From NCBI GenBank assembly GCA_963835935.1, contig CAWIHK010000002.1, forward strand, positions 124,001 through 188,000: a DNA stretch of 64,000 bases, written 5' to 3'. The notes under the pieces were generated by a model that had not been told where the DNA came from, made no database searches, and saw only the letters and a list, made by a program, of their open reading frames with translations. Position 1 is the stretch's first letter; the number at the start of each line of letters is the position of its first letter. A program made the position numbers and the translations under genes. Below are positions 45,019 to 53,979 of this stretch, piece after piece. Origin of the DNA: CAWIHK01 sp963835935 (GTDB lineage: Bacteria; Bacteroidota; Ignavibacteria; UBA10030; CAVZMI01).

Positions 45019-45048
45019 CATATATTACTATATCATATATTACTATAT
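45019..45048. promoter_or_regulatory. tandem 15 bp repeat, candidate MarR operator
   Basis: CATATATTACTATAT occurs twice back to back with no change, 32 bases upstream of the PNPOx-marR start. Each unit is partly palindromic. Position and AT-rich form suit an autoregulated MarR operator, inferred only. Confidence 0.55.
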
Positions 45049-45076
45049 AGAAACATTATTGTCAAGATAATTATTA

Positions 45077-45281
45077 ACTGATGTTACGCAGAATGCAAAA
45101 ATTTGTGTTAGAAATAAATTTATAGCCACGAGCTTTAGCTCGTGGCTTAGAAATTAAAAACAATTTGGGGTTTTAACCCCATTTTCGATGATTTAATCAG
45201 GGCTAAAGCCCGTTTCATTATATTTTTCCAGTTCCACGACCTAAAGGTCGTGGCAATACATCTTTTTTGCGTAACATCAGT
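45077..45281. mobile_element. hairpin-rich terminal-inverted-repeat element, copy 3
   Basis: 205 bp, ends ACTGATGTTACGCA / TGCGTAACATCAGT, flanked by TATTA (45072-45076, 45282-45286). The interior is the reverse complement of copy 2 with the same four hairpins, here with the short form GCCACGAGC-TTTA-GCTCGTGGC. Copies 2 and 3 are nearly identical over almost all their length although 39 kb apart. Confidence 0.87.
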
Positions 45282-45432
45282 TATTAATAAAAAGCACTAA
45301 AAAAAACAAAACCTTCCAAAATCCTTCTCAGTCCATAATCCCCGGAATCAGAAAATCTTTTTCTTGCATTTATCGGTGAATATTCTTATCTTTTTTATAT
45401 TTTAATCTTTAAAGGAAGGTCACGGAGAACTA

Positions 45433-45624
45433 ATGGCAAAAGTATGCGCTATTTGCGGAAAGAAGCCGATTACCGGCAATAATATCAGCCACGCTCATAA
45501 CCGGACACGCCGCCGGTGGGAACCAAATTTACAGAACGTGCGGGCAAAAATCGGTTCCACAACCAAACGGATTACTGTGTGTACAAATTGTATTAAATCC
45601 GGAAAAGTAACAAAAGCAGCGTAG
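45433..45624 (+). CDS. rpmB: 50S ribosomal protein L28
   Basis: A 63-residue ribosomal protein: CAICGKKPITGNNISHAHNRTRRRWEPNLQ is the L28 signature. CxxC pairs at both ends (CAIC and CTNC) mark the zinc-binding form. AAAGGAAGGT lies upstream. A terminator hairpin follows. Confidence 0.96.
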   Translation: MAKVCAICGKKPITGNNISHAHNRTRRRWEPNLQNVRAKIGSTTKRITVCTNCIKSGKVTKAA

Positions 45625-45652
45625 CCGTTTTAAAAAAAAAAGTTTTCATTGC

Positions 45653-45682
45653 AACCCCGTCCGCATTTCGTGGCGGGGTTTA
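45653..45682 (+). terminator. intrinsic terminator after rpmB
   Basis: AACCCCG and CGGGGTT form the base of a stem extended by inner CC/GG pairs round an ATTT loop, followed by TATCTTTATT. It is 29 bases past the stop. Confidence 0.72.
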
Positions 45683-45783
45683 TCTTTATTATCGATAAGA
45701 ATTGTAAGGTTAAAAAAATTTGCAGCACAATGATTTCTAAATCTTGATCTTGATCTCAATCTCAACCTTTATCTCTTTTCAAC

Positions 45784-46407
45784 ATGTTCCAGTTCACACC
45801 GCCTAACCAATTGACCACGCTGAGAGTTGTTCTCAGTCCGGTGTTCGTTTTTCTTTTTTCATCGGACAATCCAACCCTCAAGCTCTGGTCATTCATCATC
45901 CTATTTATTGCCTCGGTGACTGACTGGTACGACGGCAGGGTTGCGCGAAAATGGGGTTTTGTCTCACGGTGGGGACATTTCTACGATCCGCTTGCAGATA
46001 AAGTATTGACCTCTTGCGCACTCTTCGCATTTGCACACGTCGGACTGGCTCCATACTGGATGGTATGGACGATAATCGTTCGCGATTTCCTCATAACTCT
46101 TCTTAGATCGTATGCTGAATACAAAGATCATCCTGTGATCACAACATTTTCGGCAAAAGTAAAAACATTTGCACAGATGACTCTCATATTCTTCATAGTC
46201 ATTCTTTATACAGCAAAGACAACACATGGATCATGGTCGAGATATCAACCGACCATCGAAAAACTGCTAAACCAGGATTTGTTGAACATCTTGATGTTAA
46301 TTATTACCATCGTGACGGTGTGGACCGGTATTACTTATATAATAGATAATCGAAAAACGATTGTAGATTTATTTTCAAGACGGCGCAATGCACCCGAATC
46401 TGAATAA
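45784..46407 (+). CDS. pgsA: CDP-diacylglycerol-glycerol-3-phosphate 3-phosphatidyltransferase
   Basis: A 207-residue membrane enzyme making phosphatidylglycerophosphate. The CDP-alcohol phosphotransferase motif is DWYDGRVARKWGFVSRWGHFYDPLADK (about 44-70), with all the conserved Asp, Gly, Ala, Arg and Asp positions. About five hydrophobic segments. It overlaps pgpA by 20 bases; the two catalyse consecutive steps. Confidence 0.94.
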   Translation: MFQFTPPNQLTTLRVVLSPVFVFLFSSDNPTLKLWSFIILFIASVTDWYDGRVARKWGFVSRWGHFYDPLADKVLTSCALFAFAHVGLAPYWMVWTIIVRDFLITLLRSYAEYKDHPVITTFSAKVKTFAQMTLIFFIVILYTAKTTHGSWSRYQPTIEKLLNQDLLNILMLIITIVTVWTGITYIIDNRKTIVDLFSRRRNAPESE

Positions 46408-46858
46408 AATTTCGTTCATCCATCGATGTCTCTGTTCCGGATTCGGCGCAGGTTATTCTCCGCTGATTCCGGGAACAGCCGGCTCGATTGTCGCGCTGCC
46501 GTTTTATTTTATCCCCGGTTTTGAATCGCCCATTATAATGCTTATCGTGATTTGCGCTGCGTTCGCGTACGGATCGTATGGAGCTTCCTTAATTGAAAAT
46601 GAAATCGGCCATGATCCGGGGGTTGTTGTACTCGACGAGATGATCGGAATGTGGGTTTCACTGATATTTCTTCCAAAACAATTTCTATTTGTCATTGGAG
46701 CATTCTTCCTTTTTCGAATTCTCGACATCATCAAACCATGGCCGGCATCGTGGATACAGCGCAAAAACGGCGGCTGGGCAATTATGGCAGATGATGTGGT
46801 TGCGGGAATATATGCGAATGTGATATTGCAAGGAATCCGACTCGCATTCGCTTCTTAA
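46388..46858 (+). CDS. pgpA: phosphatidylglycerophosphatase A
   Basis: A 156-residue membrane phosphatase completing phosphatidylglycerol synthesis. Family segments: GFGAGYSPLIPGTAGSIVALP near the N-terminus and DPGVVVLDEMIGMWVSLIFLP in the middle, with RILDIIKPWPASWIQRKNGGWAIMADDVVAG at the active face. The start lies within the end of pgsA. Confidence 0.95.
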   Translation: MHPNLNKISFIHRCLCSGFGAGYSPLIPGTAGSIVALPFYFIPGFESPIIMLIVICAAFAYGSYGASLIENEIGHDPGVVVLDEMIGMWVSLIFLPKQFLFVIGAFFLFRILDIIKPWPASWIQRKNGGWAIMADDVVAGIYANVILQGIRLAFAS

Positions 46859-46948
46859 CCTTTCATTTAAAAAATGATCTCGAAAACAATTTACTCATAA
46901 ACACAATCATCAGAATAATACTGATGAAATAATTCCAAAGATAACCTA

Positions 46949-46973
46949 TAGATCGATTTTAAAAATCGACCTA
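46949..46973. terminator. candidate bidirectional terminator between pgpA and ferritin
   Basis: TAG-TCGATTTT pairs with AAAATCGA-CTA across the convergent pgpA/ferritin gap, with T-rich sequence following on the plus strand. The stem is mostly A-T, so strength is doubtful. Confidence 0.4.
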
Positions 46974-47008
46974 CAATGTTTTCTTTTTCAAAGTACTAAT
47001 CTTCAATA

Positions 47009-47497
47009 TTACTTCTCACCGTGCACCAGATACGCTTCAACCATTAACAGATTTTTTTCGCCGGACTGCTGTATTACACTCAACAACCTTTCCATTTTCA
47101 TAATTTCTTCCAATTGTTCATCCACAAACCACTGGAGAAAACCTTGAGCGAGATAATCATCAGATTTGACGGCTATGTCCATCAGATTTGTAATTTGACG
47201 GGTAACCTCCTGCTCCCATTTCAATGCAGCTTGAACAGCTTCCTCTGCAGAAGTAAAAGTCGGAAGCGGAGCTGAAATTGCCGGGATCCGAAGTCCTCCC
47301 TTCGTGTCCAGAATGTATCTGACGAATTTCATCGCGTGCGTCTTCTCTTCTTCCGCTTGATCGAAAAAGAGCTTGGTAAGCAATTTTAAATGTCGCTGGT
47401 CGAAGTAGCCGGCAATGCTCACATACTGAATGCTGGCACCAAATTCGCGGCCAATCTGTTCGTTGATCGATTTTGCAAGTTCGTCATTTATCATCAT
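47009..47497 (-). CDS. ferritin
   Basis: A 162-residue iron-storage four-helix bundle. Ferroxidase ligands are visible in EFGASIQYVSIAGYFDQRHLKLLTKLFFDQAEEEKTHAMKF (EExxH) and WFVDEQLEEIMKMERLL. Non-heme ferritin class of Bacteroidota-type length. GGAGAACGCC lies upstream. Confidence 0.93.
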   Translation of the reverse strand: MMINDELAKSINEQIGREFGASIQYVSIAGYFDQRHLKLLTKLFFDQAEEEKTHAMKFVRYILDTKGGLRIPAISAPLPTFTSAEEAVQAALKWEQEVTRQITNLMDIAVKSDDYLAQGFLQWFVDEQLEEIMKMERLLSVIQQSGEKNLLMVEAYLVHGEK

Positions 47498-47889
47498 GGC
47501 GTTCTCCTACAATTGGATGAATGAAATTTTTATGAAAATAAATTATCTCTTTTTATAACAATTCTTTTATCGGAAAAATCCCCTCGATTGAGTTAATATT
47601 TTTTTAGAAAGTAATTTCCACTAATTGGCAGGGATATAGAACTATTGCGACATGATCGTTAGAGAGGTATTAACTACTTAAACAATTCAGTGGAGTTTCA
47701 AGTATTTGGCGTTTGTCATAAACTCATTCTGAACTTTTAATTATACAGAAATCCTCGACAAAAGTACATTCATTTTCTCAATCGAGAATCGGACTTCGGG
47801 CCGGCTGGATTATTTTTGAGTTATTCAAGTCGCTGAAAATCTTCATTAGATAATTGTCGTGATTAATTGTCCTTTGAAATAAGACGATG
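47498..47889. other. AT-rich stretch without a recognised gene
   Basis: 392 bases between the ferritin start and the thioredoxin-like stop. I see no open frame with coding character, no tRNA and no strong hairpin. It should contain the ferritin promoter. Confidence 0.5.
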
Positions 47890-48411
47890 TCATTTCTCCA
47901 ATTCATTTCTAACAATATTAATTAAAGTTTTAAAATTCTGAGGATAGAATCCTACAGTTTGGTACTTAATCCGGCCGTCTCTTCCAATTACGATGCATCT
48001 TGGGATGTACGTCGTTGCAAATTTATGATAAATAGATTCATCCTGATCGGCGGCAAATAAAAATGTGCAATTGTTCGATCGTTGGTATGATTGTACCTGC
48101 TCGTGAGAATGTTTTATTCCAACTGAAATCAAGATGAAATCGGTGTTGAGCAGAGGCCGCCACAGTTCATGTTCAAGGTGAGGCATTTCTGTCTTACACG
48201 GACCGCACCAAGTTGCAAAAAAATTGAGAACGACCACTCGCCCGTGAAAATCGATTTCATGTCCTTCGATGGTTCGAATGGACATCAACGGTGAAATGTC
48301 CCCCGTCTTTCTCAAAGTCGAAGGATCATTAATATACTTATCCTGGCCTGACATCTGTTGGTTTGCGCCAATCAGGATAAAACAAACGATGACACAATTA
48401 AATGTCTTCAT
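47890..48411 (-). CDS. TlpA-like thioredoxin-fold protein
   Basis: 173 residues, with a signal peptide ending near MSGQ, so periplasmic. The redox motif is FFATWCGPCKTEMPHLE near residue 68 and the cis-proline loop is YIPRCIVIGRDGRI. It belongs to the TlpA/ResA-like reductases that serve cytochrome or cysteine-protein maturation; partner unknown. It ends the pair with the methyltransferase upstream (27-base gap). Confidence 0.9.
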   Translation of the reverse strand: MKTFNCVIVCFILIGANQQMSGQDKYINDPSTLRKTGDISPLMSIRTIEGHEIDFHGRVVVLNFFATWCGPCKTEMPHLEHELWRPLLNTDFILISVGIKHSHEQVQSYQRSNNCTFLFAADQDESIYHKFATTYIPRCIVIGRDGRIKYQTVGFYPQNFKTLINIVRNELEK

Positions 48412-48438
48412 GATTTTCCTTCGCCCTCGTACGATCGC

Positions 48439-48999
48439 CTAAGCATTCTTTAATACTGCCGACCAACTAAACAGTACTTTTGGTCCTTGATATATTTTGA
48501 ATCCGCTTTCTTCGGCAATCTTGATAGTGGATTGAAATTCTTTTCGCGAAACATGAAATAATTTTGGTTCAACAAGCAGAAACTGTCCGTTTTCTTTCAA
48601 AACATTTTTCAGTTGTTTGAAAAATGATTTCTTATCCGGCACTTCGTGAACCATCCAGAATGTTAAAATAAAATCGGCCTTATCAACTACATTAATTTTA
48701 TCCTGTTCACATTTTACAAGCTTGATTCTTTCTTCTAATTCTGTTCCTTTAATTTTGTCGCTTAGTTTTTGCAGCATTCCTTCCTGCAAGTCGGCCGAGA
48801 TTACTTTTCCTGTTTTGCCCACTAATTTTGCCATTTCAACAGAGAAAAAACCCGGGCCGCATCCTACGTCGAGAACTGTCATCCCTTCTTTTATATACCG
48901 AGCTAATATTTTTTTCGGGTTTTGCAGCCACTTTCTAATTTTACTATCGAGTGAGTTTGCCAATTCAACGGGACAAACTCGGTTTTTATCATTTTCCAT
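48439..48999 (-). CDS. class I SAM-dependent methyltransferase (UbiE-like)
   Basis: 186 residues. Motif I VLDVGCGPGFFSVEMAKLVGKTGKVISADLQEGML, motif II region DKADFILTFWMVHEVPDKKSFFKQL and motif III LKENGQFLLVEPKLFHV. An N-terminal VCPVELANSLDSKIRKWLQNPKKIL is seen in a family of uncharacterised methyltransferases. Substrate unknown. Confidence 0.88.
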   Translation of the reverse strand: MENDKNRVCPVELANSLDSKIRKWLQNPKKILARYIKEGMTVLDVGCGPGFFSVEMAKLVGKTGKVISADLQEGMLQKLSDKIKGTELEERIKLVKCEQDKINVVDKADFILTFWMVHEVPDKKSFFKQLKNVLKENGQFLLVEPKLFHVSRKEFQSTIKIAEESGFKIYQGPKVLFSWSAVLKNA

Positions 49000-49152
49000 T
49001 TTTCTCCATCAAAGAATTATAATTTGTTTGCAACATCAATCAAATCTGATTACTAATTAAGACGTATTATGAAACTTTTTATGTTACTAGATAACGTATA
49101 TAATTTACACAGTGATAACTTGCTGGAATTATCCCGCTTTGATAATCCCTGC

Positions 49153-49782
49153 TTATCGCCGTTCGATCAAAGCAAGCCGCACTCCGAGACTGATCAGAAC
49201 TCCGCCGGTAAGCCAGCGCAAAATATTAGTGTATCGCGGCCTACGTGTGAGCCATGCTCCGATGAAACCTGCAAAGTATCCCACCGCAAGCAGGAAACAA
49301 AACCCAAAAAATGCGAACGTGAGTCCTAACATTACCATCTGAAGACATACATTGCTACTTTCTTTATCGACGAACTGCGGTAAGAAGGCTAAAAAGAAAA
49401 TCGCAACTTTAGGATTAAAGACATTCGACAATACACCCTGCCAGAAAATTTTGTGAGAACTCACAGTCGATGTACTATTATTCAACTCGAAAGTGCTTTT
49501 GTCACGCAACGATTTGATACCAAGATAAAATAGATAGAAAACACCTGTGTATTTGACAATCATGAATGCCGTTGCTGATGTCTGAAGTATTAGTGCAAGG
49601 CCGAATGCGGCTGCTGTTGTGTGCACAAGGATGCCGCAAATAACACCCAATGCTGATAAAATTCCTGCTTTGTGTCCGTATGCAATTCCGCGTGTGATAA
49701 CATAGAGCATATCCGGACCCGGAGCGAGTATCAATGCCCAGGATGCTGCAATAAACAAACCAAAATGTGTTGAATCAAACAT
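49153..49782 (-). CDS. LysE/RhtB-family amino-acid exporter
   Basis: 209 residues with about six membrane helices. Family hallmarks: AASWALILAPGPDMLYVITRGIAYGHKAGILSALGVICG at the N-terminus and GVLSNVFNPKVAIFFLAFLPQFVD in the middle. Substrate not predictable within the family. Confidence 0.92.
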   Translation of the reverse strand: MFDSTHFGLFIAASWALILAPGPDMLYVITRGIAYGHKAGILSALGVICGILVHTTAAAFGLALILQTSATAFMIVKYTGVFYLFYLGIKSLRDKSTFELNNSTSTVSSHKIFWQGVLSNVFNPKVAIFFLAFLPQFVDKESSNVCLQMVMLGLTFAFFGFCFLLAVGYFAGFIGAWLTRRPRYTNILRWLTGGVLISLGVRLALIERR

Positions 49783-49977
49783 CTATGTCTCGATGAATAT
49801 TCATTGTTTCTCGAATCAAGTTTTTTCGATATTGAAGTGCAGGATAATCCAACCATCTTCTGGATATGAGTACAGTAATAAGCAATGATATATCGCCAAT
49901 CTTGCGGAGAATTTTCCAGCTCTCATCTTCGCCATCGGTATATAGATTTATTTCCTTCTTTTTCTGTCAACCATGGC

Positions 49978-50940
49978 TCATGGTTCAGGTTCTAACATCC
50001 TTTCATAGAATGCGCGAAAATTATATCTATTAGAATCATTCTCGGGGAGAGACATTTGCTTAATCGCTTCGTCAGGATGTCGGTTCATAATCCCGGTCAC
50101 CATATAAGGAACAGAATAACCCCAGGTGATATCTTTCTGAAGCGGAAGAATATGAGACGCGATGACATCCAGCACCGGCCGCATATTGAATTTAGGATTT
50201 TTAAGAAAACCGAGCAAGAGCTCCAGACAGCAATTGCCGGCACCCCGGCCAAGGCCATAGAGCGTACCGTCTAAATAATTTGCTCCGCGAATGATGCCCT
50301 CAATTGTGTTGGCAAATGCCAGTTGTTGGTTGTTGTGCATATGGACACCAACCTCTATACCGGGCAGGAGTTTCTGGTATTTGGAAACAAAATAATCTAT
50401 GTCCTCAGAATAAAGGTTGCCAAAACTGTCCACGATGTAGCAGGCTTTGACTTTCGTTTCTTCTTTTATCTGCTGAAGTGCCTCATTCAATTCCCGCTCC
50501 GGTGCAGTGGAGATAGACATAACGTTGATAGTGGTTTCATAACCTTTTGCATGAGCATCATTGACAATATTGATGCATTTATCGATGTCCTTGACATAGG
50601 TAGCGCATCGCACTACATCGACCAGGCTTTTATCTTTAGGAAGCAAATCGTCGGTGGAGCTTTTATGAGCGTCCATCATGACAGCAATCTTGGTATCAGC
50701 AAATTTCTCATCTCCCACAACCTTTTTGATCATTTCGTCGTCGCAGAAACGCCATGCGCCGTATGTTTCCGGGTCAAACATCTTCCGGCTGTTGCGATAA
50801 CCCAGTTCCACAATATGGACGCCCGCTTTACAGACGGCTTTGTAAACTGCCTGGACGCAATCCAGCGTGAACTGGGATTTATTCATCAATCCACCATCAC
50901 GGATGGTACAATCAACAACTGTTATTTGTGGCCTGTACAT
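49978..50940 (-). CDS. DRE-TIM metallolyase / aldolase family protein
   Basis: 320 residues, HMGL-like TIM barrel: VVDCTIRDGGLMNKSQF carries the metal- and substrate-binding Asp-Arg pair, VELGYRNS follows, and GVHMHNN gives the HxH metal ligands. GLGRGAGNCCLELLLGFL is also conserved. It resembles 4-hydroxy-2-oxovalerate aldolase-like proteins seen beside sugar or polysaccharide genes, but no partner dehydrogenase is near. I chose the ATG at 50940, preceded by GGAG. Confidence 0.85.
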   Translation of the reverse strand: MYRPQITVVDCTIRDGGLMNKSQFTLDCVQAVYKAVCKAGVHIVELGYRNSRKMFDPETYGAWRFCDDEMIKKVVGDEKFADTKIAVMMDAHKSSTDDLLPKDKSLVDVVRCATYVKDIDKCINIVNDAHAKGYETTINVMSISTAPERELNEALQQIKEETKVKACYIVDSFGNLYSEDIDYFVSKYQKLLPGIEVGVHMHNNQQLAFANTIEGIIRGANYLDGTLYGLGRGAGNCCLELLLGFLKNPKFNMRPVLDVIASHILPLQKDITWGYSVPYMVTGIMNRHPDEAIKQMSLPENDSNRYNFRAFYERMLEPEP

Positions 50941-51247
50941 TGCTATCTCCTTCTCAATCATAAAGCAGTGTTAGAATATTTCGAAAAATTAATAAACACC
51001 GCGCGGAGCGGTGGCTTTATTTCTATTTTGCTTCTGGGAAAAGCGATATTTCTTGTTTTATTACAACATAGTAATCTAATATCTTTTTCTGGTAAAACCA
51101 ACTCGATTGAACTAAAATGTCAGGTAGTAGGTTTGAAGTTCGCACTTTTGATCGACACGTTGCTCTGATCGCGGAGCGGGCGACTATTCGAATGCTGGTT
51201 TTTCGAATGCAAAAGTTTGATCGATACTCGATTCTATATTGATTTTT

Positions 51248-51571
51248 TTACTGAGCCAATAATTTTATTGCTTTTTTCTTTTCTTCTGTTAATCCTTCGA
51301 AATCATTTTCCTTTAAATATCCATCGCGGAACAATCTTGCAAATACGCTTATCAGGACCGAGTATCTATAATCATATTTTCTGTCTACCTCCTCTCTCCG
51401 TTGACTCAAATAATTATGTAACTTCCAAATATCCTGCAACTTCTCCATGCCGTTTAATTTTTTCATCACCTCATTTTTAATTTCCAACATTTCATTCTGG
51501 TAAGCTTTATCAAATGCCTTTCTGGCGATTTTCTTTTCAGTTGGCGACCAATGAAATTCTCTGATACTCAT
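51248..51571 (-). CDS. fluorescence recovery protein (FRP)-like protein
   Basis: 107 residues. From residue 8 it follows the cyanobacterial FRP pattern: WS-(x)n-AF-KAY-E, then DIWKLHNYLSQRREEVDRKYDYRYSVLISVFARLFRDGYL. Using Synechocystis FRP from memory, its Trp50, His53 and Arg60 correspond to Trp49, His52 and Arg59 here, while Asp54 is Asn53. FRP is an all-helical dimer that detaches orange carotenoid protein from phycobilisomes. No such protein, phycobilisome gene or carotenoid gene is in the window, so the target must differ. Upstream on the same strand is an unknown 254-residue gene. Confidence 0.8.
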   Translation of the reverse strand: MSIREFHWSPTEKKIARKAFDKAYQNEMLEIKNEVMKKLNGMEKLQDIWKLHNYLSQRREEVDRKYDYRYSVLISVFARLFRDGYLKENDFEGLTEEKKKAIKLLAQ

Positions 51572-51633
51572 TTTTTCTTCTCGAAATTTGTTTGTTCAAA
51601 TTCAATTACAGAATACGGGCAATAGAAAATATA

Positions 51634-52398
51634 TTATATCATTACAAGCTGTTGAATCCAGAGAACGTGTATATCAATGATGCTCCACATCAGATAACAA
51701 TCTTCACACATACTACATCCTTGTCCGTGGCCTATCATTAAAATCATTATAGGATCGATCAATAAGGATTGATAGCTCTGAAGCGATGCGTCATTTACAT
51801 TATTATACGATTCTCCAAACGATTTTTCCCGTTCCTTTATGAGTTGTAGCAACGATTTATCATAGAAAGAAAACAATCCAAGCAATTCCTCTTTCTCCAC
51901 AATTCTGCACAGCTTTTCCATCTTTGTCAATATCTGTTTTGCATGCTCCGGTTCAATATTGACCTCATACAATGTATCCTTGAAAATATTCAGATTATCA
52001 GTAACGAGTAATTTTTTCCATTGTTTGAATTCTTCGCTGTTATGCAATTCTTTAAATGGCACTATGCTTTTGCTGGAAACGGTTTCACGCGTTTCCACCT
52101 TCTTAATAGCTTTTGGTAAAGATATTCTTGCCTTTTCTGCCTGCCGGATACCGGCGTTGTTGTATTCTTTCGAGCGTCGTCGATGCAGTTTAACGATTTC
52201 CTTCCCGAAGCCAAGCAGTTCTGCGCGACGAGCAGTTTTTCCTTCCATTTCACTTAGAGCGATTTTTTTGCTCGATTCAAAAAGATGTTTTGAGACATTC
52301 GATAATTCATGGTGTTCAGCCCATTGACAAAGCATTTCAAACTTTTTTTCAAGATCGCCGTTTGAAAAAGGAAACCTATCTTCAAATTCGCAAATCAT
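51634..52398 (-). CDS. helical protein with C-terminal CxxCxxC, unknown
   Basis: 254 residues, mostly charged and predicted helical, with no signal peptide. The end contains GHGQGCSMCEDCYLMW, a tight CxxCxxC that could bind a metal or iron-sulfur cluster, followed by a hydrophobic tail. A region rich in Lys/Arg/Glu lies at about 45-105. I do not recognise a family. It may be co-transcribed with the FRP-like gene 62 bases downstream. Confidence 0.65.
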   Translation of the reverse strand: MICEFEDRFPFSNGDLEKKFEMLCQWAEHHELSNVSKHLFESSKKIALSEMEGKTARRAELLGFGKEIVKLHRRRSKEYNNAGIRQAEKARISLPKAIKKVETRETVSSKSIVPFKELHNSEEFKQWKKLLVTDNLNIFKDTLYEVNIEPEHAKQILTKMEKLCRIVEKEELLGLFSFYDKSLLQLIKEREKSFGESYNNVNDASLQSYQSLLIDPIMILMIGHGQGCSMCEDCYLMWSIIDIHVLWIQQLVMI

Positions 52399-52607
52399 CG
52401 CACACCTCCTTTAAAATATTGTCAAAATAGACCAACGGATGGCTGCTCCGCATCCCGCCGCTGCAATCAGTCTTTTCCGTCCCATGCTTCCGTGTTCTTT
52501 ACAGCAATTTAGGATTCGTCGGGAAGCCGGTAGTTCTCCCCCACGTGGATTCACTTTAATATCACACCCCATTCGCCAACCACAAATCTATATCGTTTGA
52601 ATATAGA

Positions 52608-52841
52608 TTAGGCGGCTGACTCATTTAATTGTTTTAATTCTTTTTTCAAATGCCGGGTTTTGAAAATCAATGAAATAACCCAAGCACCAAAAGGTGTTAG
52701 TAACAAGGAAAGGAAAAGTGTAAACACGAATTTCAATTTGATTTTTCCTAAATTCTCTACAGCCATCCAATAAAACAATCCATTAACAGTTGCGCCAGAT
52801 GTAATAAGGAAATACAATAACAAAGGACTAAGATGCTCCAT
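52608..52841 (-). CDS. small two-helix membrane protein, unknown
   Basis: 77 residues with hydrophobic helices at about 7-27 and 35-60 and a charged tail (KTRHLKKELKQLNE). AAAGGGAAAAA precedes the ATG. No family recognised. Confidence 0.6.
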   Translation of the reverse strand: MEHLSPLLLYFLITSGATVNGLFYWMAVENLGKIKLKFVFTLFLSLLLTPFGAWVISLIFKTRHLKKELKQLNESAA

Positions 52842-53010
52842 TTATTTTTCCCTTTTTATTATAATAGCCGCTTGACGGATAGCACTCTGACTTTCCGATA
52901 TAAATATTTTCTCTATTTTAAAAAATTATTGCTTCGGATTCAATATCGAAATTTCCGTCGAATCGACAACCCTTACACTATTTTATATGAAGCAGTGTAA
53001 AAAATCATCT

Positions 53011-53832
53011 CTACATATTCTCTCCTCTTCGTATCGTCCAGAAATCATCGGAGAGATTTCTATTCGACAGATAGTCGTACGGCATTGTGAAATATCCTTT
53101 TTGTCCCCAGTTAGCTCCCCATGAGTTGCGGACAATGAACCGTTTCTGCTCGTCGTCATATCCGACGGCAACTACCGCATGGCCGCCGATCGTGCGTTCA
53201 GCCGGCTGCGGCATTTCGAGAACGCCGCTCTTAGCTACTTCAGGCGATTCGAAACTTTCATACACCGTAAACCCGAACACAAACAGATAACCGTCGGCTA
53301 AGCAAGTCCGCATTTCATCGAGTGTAAGAATACGATGATACGATGTGATTTGATGCTGCAAGGCTTCTTTGTAACAACTTGCGATTGGCTTCACCGCAAA
53401 TTTTGAAATAACATACGGCCAGCGAGTTTCCGAGCACACACCCTGCTTTTTCAATGTTTTAATTCCATCACGTAACGCTGCCCCCGCATCCGATTTAACA
53501 GTCCCTTCAATCGCCCGCTCATTATAATAGACGAACAATCTGCTTGCATCTTCGAAAACAACGCCGTCTTTTCGTTCAAGGAATTCAAGCGCACCGGCGA
53601 GCGCATTCGCGGTACAACTTCCAAGGTTGAGCTGGTTCTCGACCGGCGAACACTCCATTCTTAAATCGACTCGTGTTGGCAATGCCGGAGGTACGGGACG
53701 CACTGCGCCATAAAGAAGATCGCGTTGGTCGGGTACGTCGGGCATCCAGCCATAACGAAGTCTTTGAACTTTTACCGCAGGGGTGGATTTCCGGTTGATT
53801 TTCGCACGTTTCACAGCTTTTTTGGGTGACAT
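53011..53832 (-). CDS. papain-like (C1 family) cysteine peptidase
   Basis: 273 residues without a signal peptide. The basic N-terminus and YGWMPDVPDQRDLLYG lead into PTRVDLRMECSPVENQLNLGSCTANALAGALEF (catalytic Cys), IGGHAVVAVGYDDEQKRFIVRNSWGANWGQKGYFTMPYDYL (catalytic His and Asn). The Gln of the oxyanion hole is in ENQLNLGSC. GGAGGATGCT is the ribosome site. It follows the radical SAM gene on the same strand after a 322-base gap and could process the product of that locus. Confidence 0.9.
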   Translation of the reverse strand: MSPKKAVKRAKINRKSTPAVKVQRLRYGWMPDVPDQRDLLYGAVRPVPPALPTRVDLRMECSPVENQLNLGSCTANALAGALEFLERKDGVVFEDASRLFVYYNERAIEGTVKSDAGAALRDGIKTLKKQGVCSETRWPYVISKFAVKPIASCYKEALQHQITSYHRILTLDEMRTCLADGYLFVFGFTVYESFESPEVAKSGVLEMPQPAERTIGGHAVVAVGYDDEQKRFIVRNSWGANWGQKGYFTMPYDYLSNRNLSDDFWTIRRGENM

Positions 53833-53979
53833 AGCATCCTCCTGATGTGTCTTTTTGAGAAGTTGAACATCCTTTCCTGCCTAACAAACCGGCAGTTAAT
53901 TTTGGAATTTATAATAAAAAACAACAAAATTCTTTGAGAGGTACAGCGCCTTTAAAAACAACCAGAGAGATTACGAAAT

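Noticed and set aside
53874..53888. GCCTAAC box at the peptidase gene as an attC site
   Set aside because: No partner GTTRRRY box, no stem and no cassette-like gene nearby. A seven-base match is expected by chance.
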